From Cunninghamia lanceolata (lineage: Eukaryota; Streptophyta; Pinopsida; Cupressales; Cupressaceae), in contig BSBN01000140.1 in assembly GCA_027924645.1 (NCBI GenBank), positions 12,096,501 through 12,160,500 on the forward strand: a DNA stretch of 64,000 nucleotides, read 5' to 3'. How positions within the stretch are numbered: the stretch's first letter is position 1; the number at the start of each line of letters is the position of its first letter. The translations under genes were made by a program, and so were the position numbers. A model generated the notes under the pieces. The model had not been told where the DNA came from and made no database searches. It saw nothing but the letters and a program-made list of their open reading frames with translations. Positions 11,809 through 22,646 of the stretch are shown in pieces.

Positions 11809-12860
11809 CTATTTGCATTCACTTTTTCTCTTCTTTTTACTCTTCTTCTTCCCCTCCTCTGCATCCCCTTCTTTTACAGTGCTCTTATGTTTCTCAACAC
11901 CTTTCTTATTCATCTTTTTCTTAGCAGATGTTGAAGCAGTGCCTCTCATAGCTTTAGGGTTTGTAGAAGATGAGGGTTCCTCTATTGCCACTGGCCTATC
12001 TTCTGGAGTATTTTCCTCCTGTGGCTCTTCTTGCTTTGGTTCAATCTCAGGCTCAGGTGCAATCTCAGGTTCTGATTCATGTTGAGGTTCATCCTCTGCT
12101 TTAGGTACTTCCAACAATTTTGTGATATTTGTGCATTGATTATAGACTTCCAATCAACCTGTGGATGTTGAATTCTCAGGCTTCTCTTAACCAATAGGGC
12201 TATTAAGTAGTGATGGGACAACATGGTGTCCGTTTTCTTCCTCTAATATTCAAATGCCATCCTCTTCAACATGTTATAGAGGAAATTGGGAACATTGACT
12301 AACTTATCATGGTGTAAGTGATTTTGTAACTTAAAGAGCACAGTATATAACAAATTGTGCCAACCATCACAGGTAAAGTATTTAATGATATAAGAAGCAC
12401 ATTTTCCCCAAAAGAATGGAAGGGACAATATCTTTGTACCTTGCGATGACGAGTCTAGGTTTTCTCCACGCTCGCAGAATTCTTCCCTTGCTGCAGCTGC
12501 ATCAACATGAGCTAGATATTTAGACCCTATATGCAACAATCTTATAAGTTGGGCAATGGCCATTTCAGAAGCATCTACAACTAATCCCCTGACTATTGCC
12601 TCATCATACTGCAATGTAGTTGTAAATTCTTTCACCATTTCATTATCATAGTCTGTTAACTTCAAGAAGTAGTCTAGCCATCCCACTATGGTGAAGAGTG
12701 GTAGAACCATCACATCCTCTAATATTTCCTTGTACATAGATGATTCTTGTCTTATCACATCACCTCCCATTGTCTCTGTGCTCTGTAACCTCAAAAGGTA
12801 TCAATTTCTGCTCAACTCTGATTCCACCCCCTTCAGAAGAACCTACAATTTCCTACCTTC
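11809..12860 (-). pseudogene. extra ORF region of Athila-like element, N-terminal globular domain and acidic/basic tail
   Basis: The main open stretch (12794-12243, 183 residues, opening at TTG; first ATG a few codons on) continues upstream in frame past a TGA to about 12860. It contains MVKEF...L.YDEAIVRGL.VDASE..IAQLIRL and, near its end, LVNVPNFLYNMLKRMAFEY, then a TAG. The frame runs on with 'MLSHHYLIALLVKRSLR'. After a frame change a 114-residue segment (12153-11809) is first very rich in E and P and then in K (basic tail). The pattern 'V+EF..., VRG..V, E.AI..L' resembles a poorly characterised domain found in plant transposon-linked proteins; that link is from memory and weak. It lies about 1 kb downstream of integrase. 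Confidence 0.6.
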
Positions 12861-13839
12861 TCCTATTCCCCACAACTGTAACTTTTAGAGCTCTCTTGTT
12901 ATGCAAAGTTTTATATTTTAGCTCACTCATAGGGTAATAAGTTCACAATTTGGATGAAACAGGGTAGGTTTACTATATTTGGAAAAATGACATAGAATTC
13001 TATTTGATAACTCTAAAGACTTGGGTGGCAAAAATTGAAAAAATTAACCCCTCCCCCCAACTAATGGGTGAAGTGACCTCACTTCATGTGTGAATTGATA
13101 TGGAAGAACTTAGAATAATTATGAAATTGAATGGTGATAGATATTTTCGCATGCATGAATTTAACAAAGAGTAATAATGAATATAGAAAGAAATCTAAGT
13201 TAATCATTGAAAGTTACCTTATGTACATACGTTATGGAAGTAAATGATCAGTGCTCCTTGGAACTGGAGAACATGTACTTGGTGTTGTATTTGATGTGAG
13301 CTCATAATGAAATGCATGAGAGTGAATGGTAAGGTGGTGGGTACTTTAGAAGTGATGTGAGGTGACAAATCGCAATGCTTGATCAAACAACTCGTGAGTG
13401 TGAGTTGAAAACTTTTGTGGCAGTGTTTGATTTATTCAAAATCAATGAAGCATATGTTGAAGAAATGGAATGCGCAAGAAATAGTTTACTTTTTGCCAAT
13501 GTGTTGAAGACATCTGCAGATAGGTGTTGCTATGGGTACCTCCAGTACAGGTCCCAAATGAATGTTTACATATCCATTATTTCAGGTCCCAAATGTAATA
13601 GGTCCCCAATGAGAGTGAAGAACAGGTCCCTTTAGAGCTAACTGTGTTCACCATGGGTAGTGTGCTATGTTTGCATGTGAATTACAAAGCAACATAAATT
13701 AAGTCTCAGTGATAGGAGTTGAGTCATACAACTCAACCTTTGCATCACTACAAGATTGGTGGAGCACTTTCTATTGGTAGATCATTGTGTGTTTCAGAGC
13801 CTTCATCAATATCATCATGAGCACCATACTTATTTTTTA
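12861..13839. other. spacer between integrase and extra ORF
   Basis: About 1 kb without credible coding on the element's strand. An 86-residue plus-strand ORF (13375-13635) is antisense to the element and has no recognisable motif. The position is where Athila elements carry the start of a second transcript, but no promoter can be called. Confidence 0.45.
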
Positions 13840-15060
13840 GAGAGACAATAAAATCATCTCTTTGAAGTGGTTTCTTATAAAGTTTCAACCTGTGTCCATT
13901 TACAAGTAATGAAAATCTAACCTCATCAATGGTTTGTAGTTGGACTGCACCATTAGGGAATACCTGTTGAATCTCATATGGTCCCAGCCATCAAGATTGA
14001 ATCTTGCCTTTGAAATATTTCTATTTGGAATCATAGAGAAGGGCCTAATCACCAACAATGAACTCTTTAGTCTTTATATACTTATCATGCCATTTAATTC
14101 TTTATTTTTGAATAACCTCTGTGTGGTGGATGGTTTCTAATCTAATTTCATCAAGAGCATTAAAATGTTGTAACCTTTCCTTTTGAGCCTCTGTCAAGTC
14201 CATCCCTAATTCAATTGTTATCCTTAGAGTTTTGTATTCAAACTCTATAGGCAGTACTGCTATCTTGCCATAAACCAATTCATAAGGGGTGAATCCTGTA
14301 TTTGTTTTCCATGTGGTTCTGTATGTCCAAATAGCTTCTGGTAACCTAGAAACCCAATCTCTTCTATGAAGCTGTACTATTTTTTCAATATATTCTCAAT
14401 CTCCCTGTTTGTAACCCTAACTTGACCATTAGCTTGAGGATAGTATGGGGTGGACTTCTTGTGTCTGATCTGATATTCCTCCTCCAGTTTGGTGATTAAG
14501 TTTGATGTGAATTATGGTCCTTGATCAGTCACTATCTCCCTAGGTACACCATACCTAGTGAAGATTTCATCATATAAGAATTTGTCCACATTGTCATCTC
14601 TAGCAAACTGCAAAGCATTAACTTCCACCCATTTGGTTAAGTAATAAGTACATACCAATATATATTCCTTATTGTTTGAAGTAGGAGAGATAGGTCCAAC
14701 AAAATCCAACCCCTACTTATCAAAAGGAGCTAATGCTATTTGGGGCTACAAAGGCATTTCATGACTTCTTATAGGTCTCCCCATTCTCTAGCACCAATCA
14801 CAACTTCTAGTATACTTGACAGAGTCTTTATGCAGTGTTGGTGAGTAATATCTTGTTGTCAAGATCTTGAAGGCTGTGCTTTTGGATACAAAATGTCTAC
14901 CACAAGGTTCATCATGACATGCCTTCAATATATCAAACACTCCATCCTCCCTGATACATCTTCTCATAATGTTATTTGGGCCAATGTAGAATAGGAATCC
15001 AGGAATCCAAGAATAAGAGAAGAATTTATGAACTAACTGTCTTTTCTCCCTTGGAGAAAA
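13840..15060 (-). pseudogene. Athila-like integrase
   Basis: From right to left, a zinc-binding region has H-E-P-C-G-R-H-F and ends 'YTRSCDWC' (near 14790). It is followed by the catalytic core: GLDFVGPISPTSNNKEYILV with the first Asp (about 14700), then IFTRYGVPREIVTDQGP with the second Asp (about 14520), then 'PYYPQANGQV' leading to the third position. Stops interrupt the core (after DWC, before GLDF, after DQGP), most of them TAG. The family enzyme inserts the cDNA into the genome. This copy cannot be made in full length. Confidence 0.85.
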
Positions 15061-15700
15061 GTAACCTGGAATCTTCCCTGTGACCAAATAATTAACTATA
15101 TTTGCATACCATGGAGTGTGTATGTTTAGAGAAAATAGATCCTCATCGAGAAAAGAGTCATCAACCATTCCTTTTGTTGATTGTGTAGGTAGTCTAGACA
15201 GAAAATCAACAACTACATTAGCCTTCCCTGGTTTGTCAACTATTGTTATGTCAAATTCTTGCAATAACAACAACCATCTTACAAGTCTTCCACCCACTAT
15301 TGGCTTATTCATCAAATATCTAATTATTGTATGATCTGTATGTATGAACACTTTATAGCCAGTAATGTAGTGTCTAAATTTGTTAATGGCATAAAAAACA
15401 ACTAACATTTCCTTTTCTATCATAGTGTAGTTCAACTCAGCTCCCTGTAGGTTTTTGCTGATATAGTATATTGCATATTCTTTGTTTCCTTCTTACTGGC
15501 CTAAGACTGCTCCGATGGCAAAGTTTGATGCATCAGCATGGATATGGAAAGGCAGTGTCCAATTTGGACCTCTTAGAAATGGAGCTTGTGTCAAGGTTGC
15601 TTTTAGCTTCTCAAATGAATTCTAACAGTCTAGGATCCATTCAAAGTCAATGTCTTTTGTCAATAGAGTAAACAAAGGGGCAAAAATTTTGCTAAAATCT
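15060..15700 (-). pseudogene. Athila-like RNase H
   Basis: The open segment 15435-14788 starts with NYTMIEKEMLVVFYAINKFR, has the HTDH motif of the RNase H core, 'RWLLLLQEFDI' and ends the domain with NVVVDFLSRL. The part upstream of 15435, carrying the first catalytic Asp region, is readable only across stops. The family enzyme removes the RNA strand during reverse transcription. Confidence 0.82.
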
Positions 15701-16480
15701 TGAATGAATCACCTATAATAACCTACATGTCCAAGGAAGCTCCTTACATCCTTCTATCTCTATGGAATATGTAGGTTAGATATGATTTCAATCTTCTTTG
15801 GGTCAACTTGTATTCCTACACTTAAGATAAAATGTCCCAGGACAATTCCCTGTGTCATCATCATAAAATATTTTTCATTGCTCAAAGATAGATTGTGCTC
15901 TATGCATCTCTTTAAAAATTTCTCCAAATTATGTAAGGCTTCGACATATGTTTCACCATATGTGGTGAAGTCATCCATGTAAATTTCCATGTTGTCATGT
16001 GCAAAATCAGAGAAAATACTAAGTACTACTCTTTGAAACGTAGCTGGAGCATTACACAGACCAAAGGGCAAGACATAATATGCATAGGTCCCATAAGGGT
16101 AGGTAAACATTGTCTTATCTTGATCCTCTAGTGCAATCTTGATTTGGTTATAGCCATTGAATCCATAAAAAAATGAGAAATATTTCTTCCCTGCCAAAGA
16201 GTCAAGAACTTGGTCAATAAATGGCAATGGGAAGTGATATTTCCTAGTGGTAGCATTTAGCTCCCTGTAGTCAACACAAACTCACCATTTGCCACCTTTC
16301 TTGGGAACTATTTCCAATGGTGAAACCCATTCACTGTTTGAAATAGGGTATATAAATCTTGTATCCAAAAGATTTTGAAGTTTAGATTTCACTATCTCTC
16401 TTAGAGTAGGGTTCATGCGTCTTTGTTGTTGCCTTATAGGTATGTGGCCATCATCAATGTAAATTTTGTGCATACATAAG
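15700..16480 (-). pseudogene. Athila-like reverse transcriptase
   Basis: The segment 16473-16282 has the entry to RT ('RRMNPTLREIVKSKLQ', 'YPISNSEWVSPLEIVPKK'). A TGA stop follows just after GGKW (plus strand TCA near 16283). The segment 16227-15760 carries FNGYNQIKIALEDQDKTMFT, the hallmark PFGLCNAPATFQR and the catalytic YMDD, then QGIVLGH. The wording of these blocks matches the Athila lineage of Ty3/gypsy. The catalytic residues are intact although the gene is cut by stops. Confidence 0.9.
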
Positions 16481-16999
16481 CCAGGATTAATGCCTTTTCA
16501 TGTCATTGTAATCCCATGCAAATGCTCCTAAGTGTGCCTACAACAGTACATGTAGGGATTGTTGTTGTTCATCAGTCAATGCATTATTAACAGTCAACAT
16601 CTTTCTCGACTTGATTTCTAATTGTTTAGACATTTCTTATACAAAGGACAAATCAAGGCTAGGTATTACTGGTAAGCATTGCTGGGGTAGTAAAATATGA
16701 AATATTTGGGATACCTCTTCTAAGGAACTAGTGGGTATTATGCTTCTCAAGGGGTCTTGTAAGTAGGATAGACAATCTTGCTACTGTGGGTGCCTCCCGT
16801 AGTTATTTTGTATAATGTGAGCTATTAGCTCATCTTCATCCTAGATATCCAGCAAGGGGCTACATTCAATGGTCATCAAGGTTTGCAGTGAATAGCTGTT
16901 CTCATCATCCAAGGTAGGCCAGATGGTCTATTCAAGTTCATGGTATGGTTGGGTTGGTGGATATAAGACCAACTTCTTAGTCACAGTCCCATTGGATAT

Positions 17000-17420
17000 G
17001 ATCATATTTCCTGACCTGTAACCTATAAATGCAGTTGTTGTGGTAAGCCATGGTTTGCCTAGTATAAGAGGATAACCAACAAGATTGACCTTGGGTTGTA
17101 GTACTATAAAATCAGTAGGGTATTCCTAGGAATCTAATGCAATTACCAAGTCCTCATTGACTCCTTTAGGTTTAACTGTAGACCTATCAGCTAATTGCAA
17201 AACTGTCTAAGTAGGCCTAAGGTTGTTTAACTATAGCATCTACATTGTCTCCTTGGTCATTACATTAATTGTAACACCCAAGTCTATTAAAGTATTCTTG
17301 AGCATAGTCCCATTGATTTTTACATCCACTACTAGACTACCTGGATCTGTATATTTGGGAACAATTATATTCCCCAACATTATGTTAGCAAGGTTACCCA
17401 AAACGTGGACTGTCTTTGGG
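17000..17420 (-). pseudogene. Athila-like aspartic protease
   Basis: Reading from about 17390 to 17250, the minus-strand frame gives LVVDVKINGTMLKNTLIDLG followed by VTINVMTKETM. The DLG triad with a hydrophobic run before it corresponds to the DLGAS-type active site of Athila proteases, here DLGVT. Flanking sequence has stops. The enzyme would cleave Gag-Pol in the particle. Confidence 0.65.
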
Positions 17421-19255
17421 TCTGTTCTCTTCCTTCCTAGTTTCTTTATGTAGAGATCCCTAATAGTCTTAGTATAGATAGGAATATCTTCGATAGTATG
17501 GATTAAGGGAATTTTTATGCTTATATCTTTTAACTAGGCTACAAGGTCAGTTTCAGCCTATGCTAGTTGCTTCTAGATAGCAAAGCATTCAGAGAAAGGA
17601 GGCTTCAGATGTAAAGTGGTCTAAGGGTCCTGATTTGATTCAGGCTCCAAAGGTGGCTTATCTGAGGCTTCCTCTGTGGGTTCTTCATCTTCAAGTTCTA
17701 TAATTTGGGGAGATGAAGGGCCCGCAAGTTGCTTCCCTGATCTTAGATGAACATTACTCACCTCTACCCTATAGGTGGGGTATTGCATCACCTCATTAGT
17801 ATAAGCCTATTGAACAGACTTGTTGTTAGGGTTAGGTGTAGGTTGGGTAGGAAGTTGGGTAGGTCTACGAGGTTTAGTTTGAGGAGTGGATGGAGGCATT
17901 ATTGCTAGCTGCTGGGGCTAAGATGGAAGCATAGGTTGCTAGTAATTTGCATTTTGCTGCCATTGTTGGTCCTTGTTCTATTGGGGCTGCCACTAAGGTT
18001 GCTGTATAGGCCACTAGGGGTTATAGTCAGAACCTTGGAAACTTTGTTGGGGTCATGGGTTTTGCTATTGTTGGTTCCAACTGGGTTGTTGAGTAGGCCA
18101 TTGTGGGTTTTGCCAGAGATTTTGATTACTAGGCCATGGTTGAGTATTCCAAGCAAAGAAATTTTGGTTTGCAGCAGGAAAGGGTGAATTGAAACTAAGT
18201 GGATCAGAGGGCATACCTTGTCTTTGTTGCCAAGGTCTCCTTTGAGCTATGTAGAATAGTTGTCCATCCTCTCCTTCTAATGGGTGAAATTATGGCCTTT
18301 CAACCTTCTCTTGCTGGATACTTTCCACCTTCTTGCATTTACAATTGGCCTTCCTTTGCCTACAGCTAGGACAATACTCAATAAGCATTACATCCACCTA
18401 TTCTTGTTTTCTCTTGATGTGAAGACTGTCCAGTTGTGTAGGCATATGGCTGATGATATCCTCCTTCATGTTGGGCAACAAGTTACTAATTTTTACTCTT
18501 GAAACCCCATTGGTGGCTTTGCTTGTGATGGATGTCCTTTCTCTCCTTGGTCTTCTGGTGAAAGTTCTTGAATAATTTCTGCAAACTTTGTAGATTGATT
18601 CAAAAGGTAATTAAGAAACACCACCTTACCCAATGAGATTCAGGGCATCCATGCAATCACCATTAACCCCTCTCAAAAAGACCATCTTCAGTGATTCTTT
18701 AGACAATCTATTTTGGGGATTTTTCATCAAGGCAAACTAAAATCTCTCAACATAATCTTCTAGTGGCTCCTCCTCTTTTTGTGACATCCTAAAGATGTCA
18801 TCTCTCCTCCTATCATGTTCTATGCAGTAATCTTGGTATTTCTTCAAGAATCTATCCATCATGTATCCAAGTCTAGAATGACGTCTTTTCCTAGCCCCAT
18901 AAACCATCTCAAAGCTACATCCTTGAGAGTGGCAGGAAAGAGTTTAAGCCTATGAGCAACTGAAGTGTAGTCATAGCTCCTACACAGGATATCAAACTCA
19001 AACATAAATGTATCTGGGTCCTCTATCACTAGGACATAGAAGATTGGTAATGATAAAGGTGGAATGTTCTTCATTGCTATAGCCCTCTCCCGATCAGTGA
19101 TAGGAAACTCAAACGTTGCTTGGTCTAGTGGATCCTCCACCACTGCATCTTCCATGGTTCTAAAGGTCCCTTTTGTACTTGTGGAAGAAGCTGACGAAGA
19201 TGTTGATAAAGATGGAAGAATAGGTTCTTCTCCTTCAACAATTCCTATTGTATAG
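17421..19255 (-). pseudogene. Athila-like Gag with Q/W/P-rich tail full of TAG codons
   Basis: The best-preserved part (19155-18859) contains DPDTFMFEFDILCRSYDYTS and LKLFPATLKDVALRWFMGLG, the capsid-core wording of Athila-type Gag. The frame continues past stops through a capsid C-terminal part to a CPSCRQRKANCKCKK cysteine cluster near 18330-18370, then a low-complexity region (18190-17890) made mainly of Q, W, N and P. In that region about eight of the nine in-frame stops are TAG, at sites where repeats of the same short motif elsewhere have CAG or CAA. Gag packages the RNA; this copy is not translatable. Confidence 0.78.
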
Positions 19256-19485
19256 TTGATAAAGTCAATAGTATCTTCTCTGTCTTGATAATTTGAAGGG
19301 AGGAATCTGCCTCAGTTGTCTCTCTACCTTCGTATATAATGGATTTAGCTTTGTATATCAGTAGTCCTGCACAATGTTAGTACAATTTCTGGTGTTTCTT
19401 GAAAAGTGAATCTATCAACCCTAATGCTGGAATCAAAATTTAGGCTATGAAAACATGTAAAATGAGCCTATGAAGGTAGCATCAT

Positions 19486-19502
19486 CCCCAACAATGACAC
19501 CA
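19486..19502 (-). other. primer-binding site, tRNA-Asp type, decayed
   Basis: On the minus strand TGGTGTCATTGTTGGGG starts 4 bases after the 5' LTR. It differs from the Athila tRNA-Asp site (TGGCGCCGTTGCCGGGG) only by transitions. Confidence 0.8.
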
Positions 19503-19506
19503 AAAA

Positions 19507-20891
19507 TGTAGAGGAAAACTAATGCATTGTAGACTTAACACAATTCAGGGGTAAACCTATCTAAATAGTCCCCTTGACATTGTACTCCTACATTAAATTA
19601 TCAACCAAGGAGAGTAAGCTTATGATGACACTACACTGTATGTACCTTTTGGGGCTCATATACTTCTAAACTATCTTATCCAAACCTACCTAGACTATCC
19701 TACTTTTGTGGAATTCACAAAAATGCAAGAACAGTAAAAATAGTTATAGAATCTAGTGGCTACGGGTACCTTCAGCATAAGTTGTAGATAACTGCTAACA
19801 ATAGGAAAACACAGACCTAATCCAAAACCATTCAAAATGATGAGAAAGCTAATGCTAACCTTTGGAGGACTTAGATGGATCAAGTATACATTTGTTCATG
19901 AACCACAACTACTATAATAATCAACAAGAGTATTCTACTTAACTCACAATGCATTTATAAAACAATAGAAAACAACTTTAACAAGAATGCATAAATGAAT
20001 AAGAAAATAAATGAAGTGAAGATCAATACCTTCAGTGGCTTGCTCAGGGGACTGACTCACTTAGTTGGAAATTAAATCTAACTCAAATACTCATGCATCC
20101 ACATAACACATAGTTCCATTGATTTCGTATCACAAACATAATCTTCTTTTTCATATTGTATTCAATAATTGCATTTTAACAATTCATGTCGAGCTTCTAT
20201 TATTGAATAAAAACATCAAATGAATAACTGGATAACTAAGTAACTAACTTAACTCTGAGCTCATCCCCCTAACTTATACAAAAATGGGAGAGTCTTATCC
20301 AACTATCAACTAACTACAATCATTAATCCATTCCTAGAAATTAGGATACAAAGTTAATTTTAATTGAACAAAGGAAGGAGAATCCTATTCAAATAAGAAT
20401 TCTTATGCAATGGCTCATATGAAAAACACACAAGCTGCATTTAGAGTCTTGGAACAAGTCTACTTCTTCTACATTTATTCCTTCCCATAATGGTTCACGT
20501 TCAGCTTCCAACTGCTTGCACTTTTGGTGGCATGACTTCAACTTCCTTCAATTTTCCTTTTCTATGACTTGCTTCAAATTCTCCTCTCCTTGATACCACG
20601 TGCTTGTTACTCCACAGGGGTTAATCCACATAACATATGCACACAAGTAACCTCCATAGTTAAACCATATAATTTCATCTATATTGCATACATACTCATG
20701 TTCAAATCATTCAATTGAAAAATATCATCACCATAATCCATATTAACAAAATAGGTTCAAGGTCTTGCAAAGTATATAAAAATATAGTATATCATGATGG
20801 TAATGTTTGAAAGGTATCTGGAAGATCATGTGGAAAAGGTCTGAAAGCATATAAAAAACAACCCAACAGAGGCCAATATTTAAACCCATCA
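19507..20891 (-). repeat. Athila-like element, 5' LTR
   Basis: 1385 bases, matching 8759-10130 with about 8-10 percent differences in sampled segments. It adjoins the PBS, so it is the 5' LTR. ATATA follows it directly. Confidence 0.88.
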
Positions 20892-20896
20892 ATATA

Positions 20897-21075
20897 CTCA
20901 ACAATCTAGAAGTACACACCTTAAAGTCTATGGATTGAGACATACTCAAGTATTTAGAGATACAAATTACCAAGTTAGTGGATTTAGACATACTCAACTA
21001 TCCATTTATGTATTATTCTTCTTATGGATTGAGAGATACTCAACTATCCACAAGAATAAACTATGAATCTACCAA
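20897..21075. repeat. 48-bp minisatellite, right part
   Basis: Continuation of the array at 8602-8758. The interrupted unit resumes at 20897, and further units start at 20933, 20981 and 21027. The copia element at 21082 follows a few bases later. Confidence 0.7.
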
Positions 21076-21081
21076 GCCCCC

Positions 21082-22331
21082 TGTTGGATCTAGGGCATAC
21101 AACTGAGAGGGGGGGGGTGAATCAGTTGTATAGAACTTGTTCTATTTCAAACACTTTATTCTCTGTTGTTAGTTAGCAGCATATCAAATAATCATTCATG
21201 GAAGCACAATACATAAACACAAGAGTAGATAAGCATCAACACATTGAACACCAAGATTTTGACGTGGAAAACCCGGTTAAGGGAAAAACCACGGGGTGAT
21301 TAACCCAAGAATTATTCTCTGTTAGAAGAATAAGAAAAAATGAATGGCACATGCCAATAAGGGCTCACTACCCGAGCACACTGCTCACAAAGAGGCCCAC
21401 TGCCTACAAGGAGACACACTGTCTACAGAGTGATAAAAATCACAGTCTTGAACTGGAGAATGACATCTCTACCATGTCCGGATCAGTTCCAATTAAGCCC
21501 AACAATCTCTGCTCTGCCTTTCGCACCTTTCTTCGCTACACCATGCTCATCCACATGCCACACACTGAAATGAATTCACAAATCATTATTTATACAAGAC
21601 ATCGACTTAGGAACAAGCATCTAAGTCGGCAAACAACCATAGGAGTATCCGCAAGATGAATAACACATCCGGTCGGCTAAACAGAGCAATAACTTCATCC
21701 GGAAGAATAACTTCAATTCCGGGCTCTACCATCAATGCGGACCAACAACACAACCTAAACATGATCCAGGAGCCTTCACAAGCCTGTCTGAATGTCCGGA
21801 TACATCCGCACTTCCTCTGCTTACTGGGATCTCTTGTCTTCCTCATCCGGAACTTCAAGAACACAGTCTGTCGTCACTGTCATAATGCAAGAGGTACTTC
21901 CGGACCTCCAAATCACACACAAATCCGGATGACACATCACAAGGACATCTAAAACACTCCTTCCAATCCGCAGATTATGATAATACAATTCCGGACCTCA
22001 CCGGACCTTTTTGTGATCCTCTGTCACCTCCGGATACTTGCCGGACCCGGTTCTATACCGGCAGCCATAACTCCTTCAGATCTTCATGCGGACCTCTGAA
22101 ATCTTAACTGTAGCATCTCAAGACTCATATCTACTAACCCTTTAATCCGCATCCTCCGGTTCTCATCCTATACAGTATATTTACCTTCTTCTCATCACTG
22201 TTCTTCACTGTTCCTGACTGAGGCTAATTTTCTCAATATCCTCAGCACAAAGCTCATCAAATCCTTCTTGTCAATGCAGTATGAGTATGTTGACATCAAT
22301 GACAACAATGGCTCACCTCATACTTGCAACA
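21082..22331 (-). repeat. copia element, 3' LTR
   Basis: 1250 bases, next to the PPT. The stretch 21660-22170 is dense in TCCGG/CCGGA motifs. Small ORFs on both strands inside the LTR recur identically in the other copy and are not taken as genes. Confidence 0.95.
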
Positions 22332-22345
22332 ATCTCCCCCTTTGT
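22332..22345 (-). other. polypurine tract of copia element
   Basis: The minus strand reads CAAAGGGGGAGAT immediately before the LTR. It primes plus-strand DNA synthesis. Confidence 0.9.
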
Positions 22346-22646
22346 CATTGATGGCAACATATGATGTGAAAAACCATCAAGACAAGAACTTCTCTTTTCT
22401 GTCACAGCTCCCCCTATCAACAACAACTCTTCACATGTCTTCCTTTGCTGCTCCCCCTTTGATCATCAACCACTTGTTTTTCACATGTCTTCTCTCCCCC
22501 TTTGACATCAATGGCAAAGGGCTCATACTTGCAACTCTCATGCATCAGAATAATACCAGCTGCTCCCCCTTAGTTGCAGCTCCCCATTAGTCCGGATCAC
22601 AAGATATGACTGTGATAGCCACCGGACTGATGCACATCAGTGCATC

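Larger units (their letters stand above)
8759..20891 (-). mobile_element. Athila-like Ty3/gypsy retrotransposon (degenerate, with extra 3' ORF)
   Basis: Two LTRs (8759-10130 and 19507-20891) start TG and end CA. They are flanked by the 5-bp direct duplication ATATA (8754-8758 and 20892-20896). Reading right to left, the order is tRNA-Asp-like primer site, gag, protease, RT, RNase H, integrase, about 1 kb of spacer, then over 2 kb of additional coding-like sequence, PPT and LTR. RT and integrase motifs and the PBS place it with Athila. Sampled LTR segments differ by roughly 8-10 percent by eye, so it is an old insertion. Many in-frame stops make it non-autonomous. It interrupts a minisatellite unit. 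Confidence 0.9.

Noticed and set aside
12243..12794. Envelope protein of the Athila-like element
   Set aside because: No signal peptide, membrane helix or cleavage site is visible; the composition looks soluble.
13375..13635. 86-residue plus-strand ORF as a possible captured gene
   Set aside because: Antisense to the element, no motif, no start context and no neighbour to support it.
21351..21952. Several ORFs of 85-102 residues on both strands in the copia LTR, repeated at 27128-27729
   Set aside because: They lie inside an LTR, overlap on opposite strands and are identical only because the LTRs are. No domain is recognisable.
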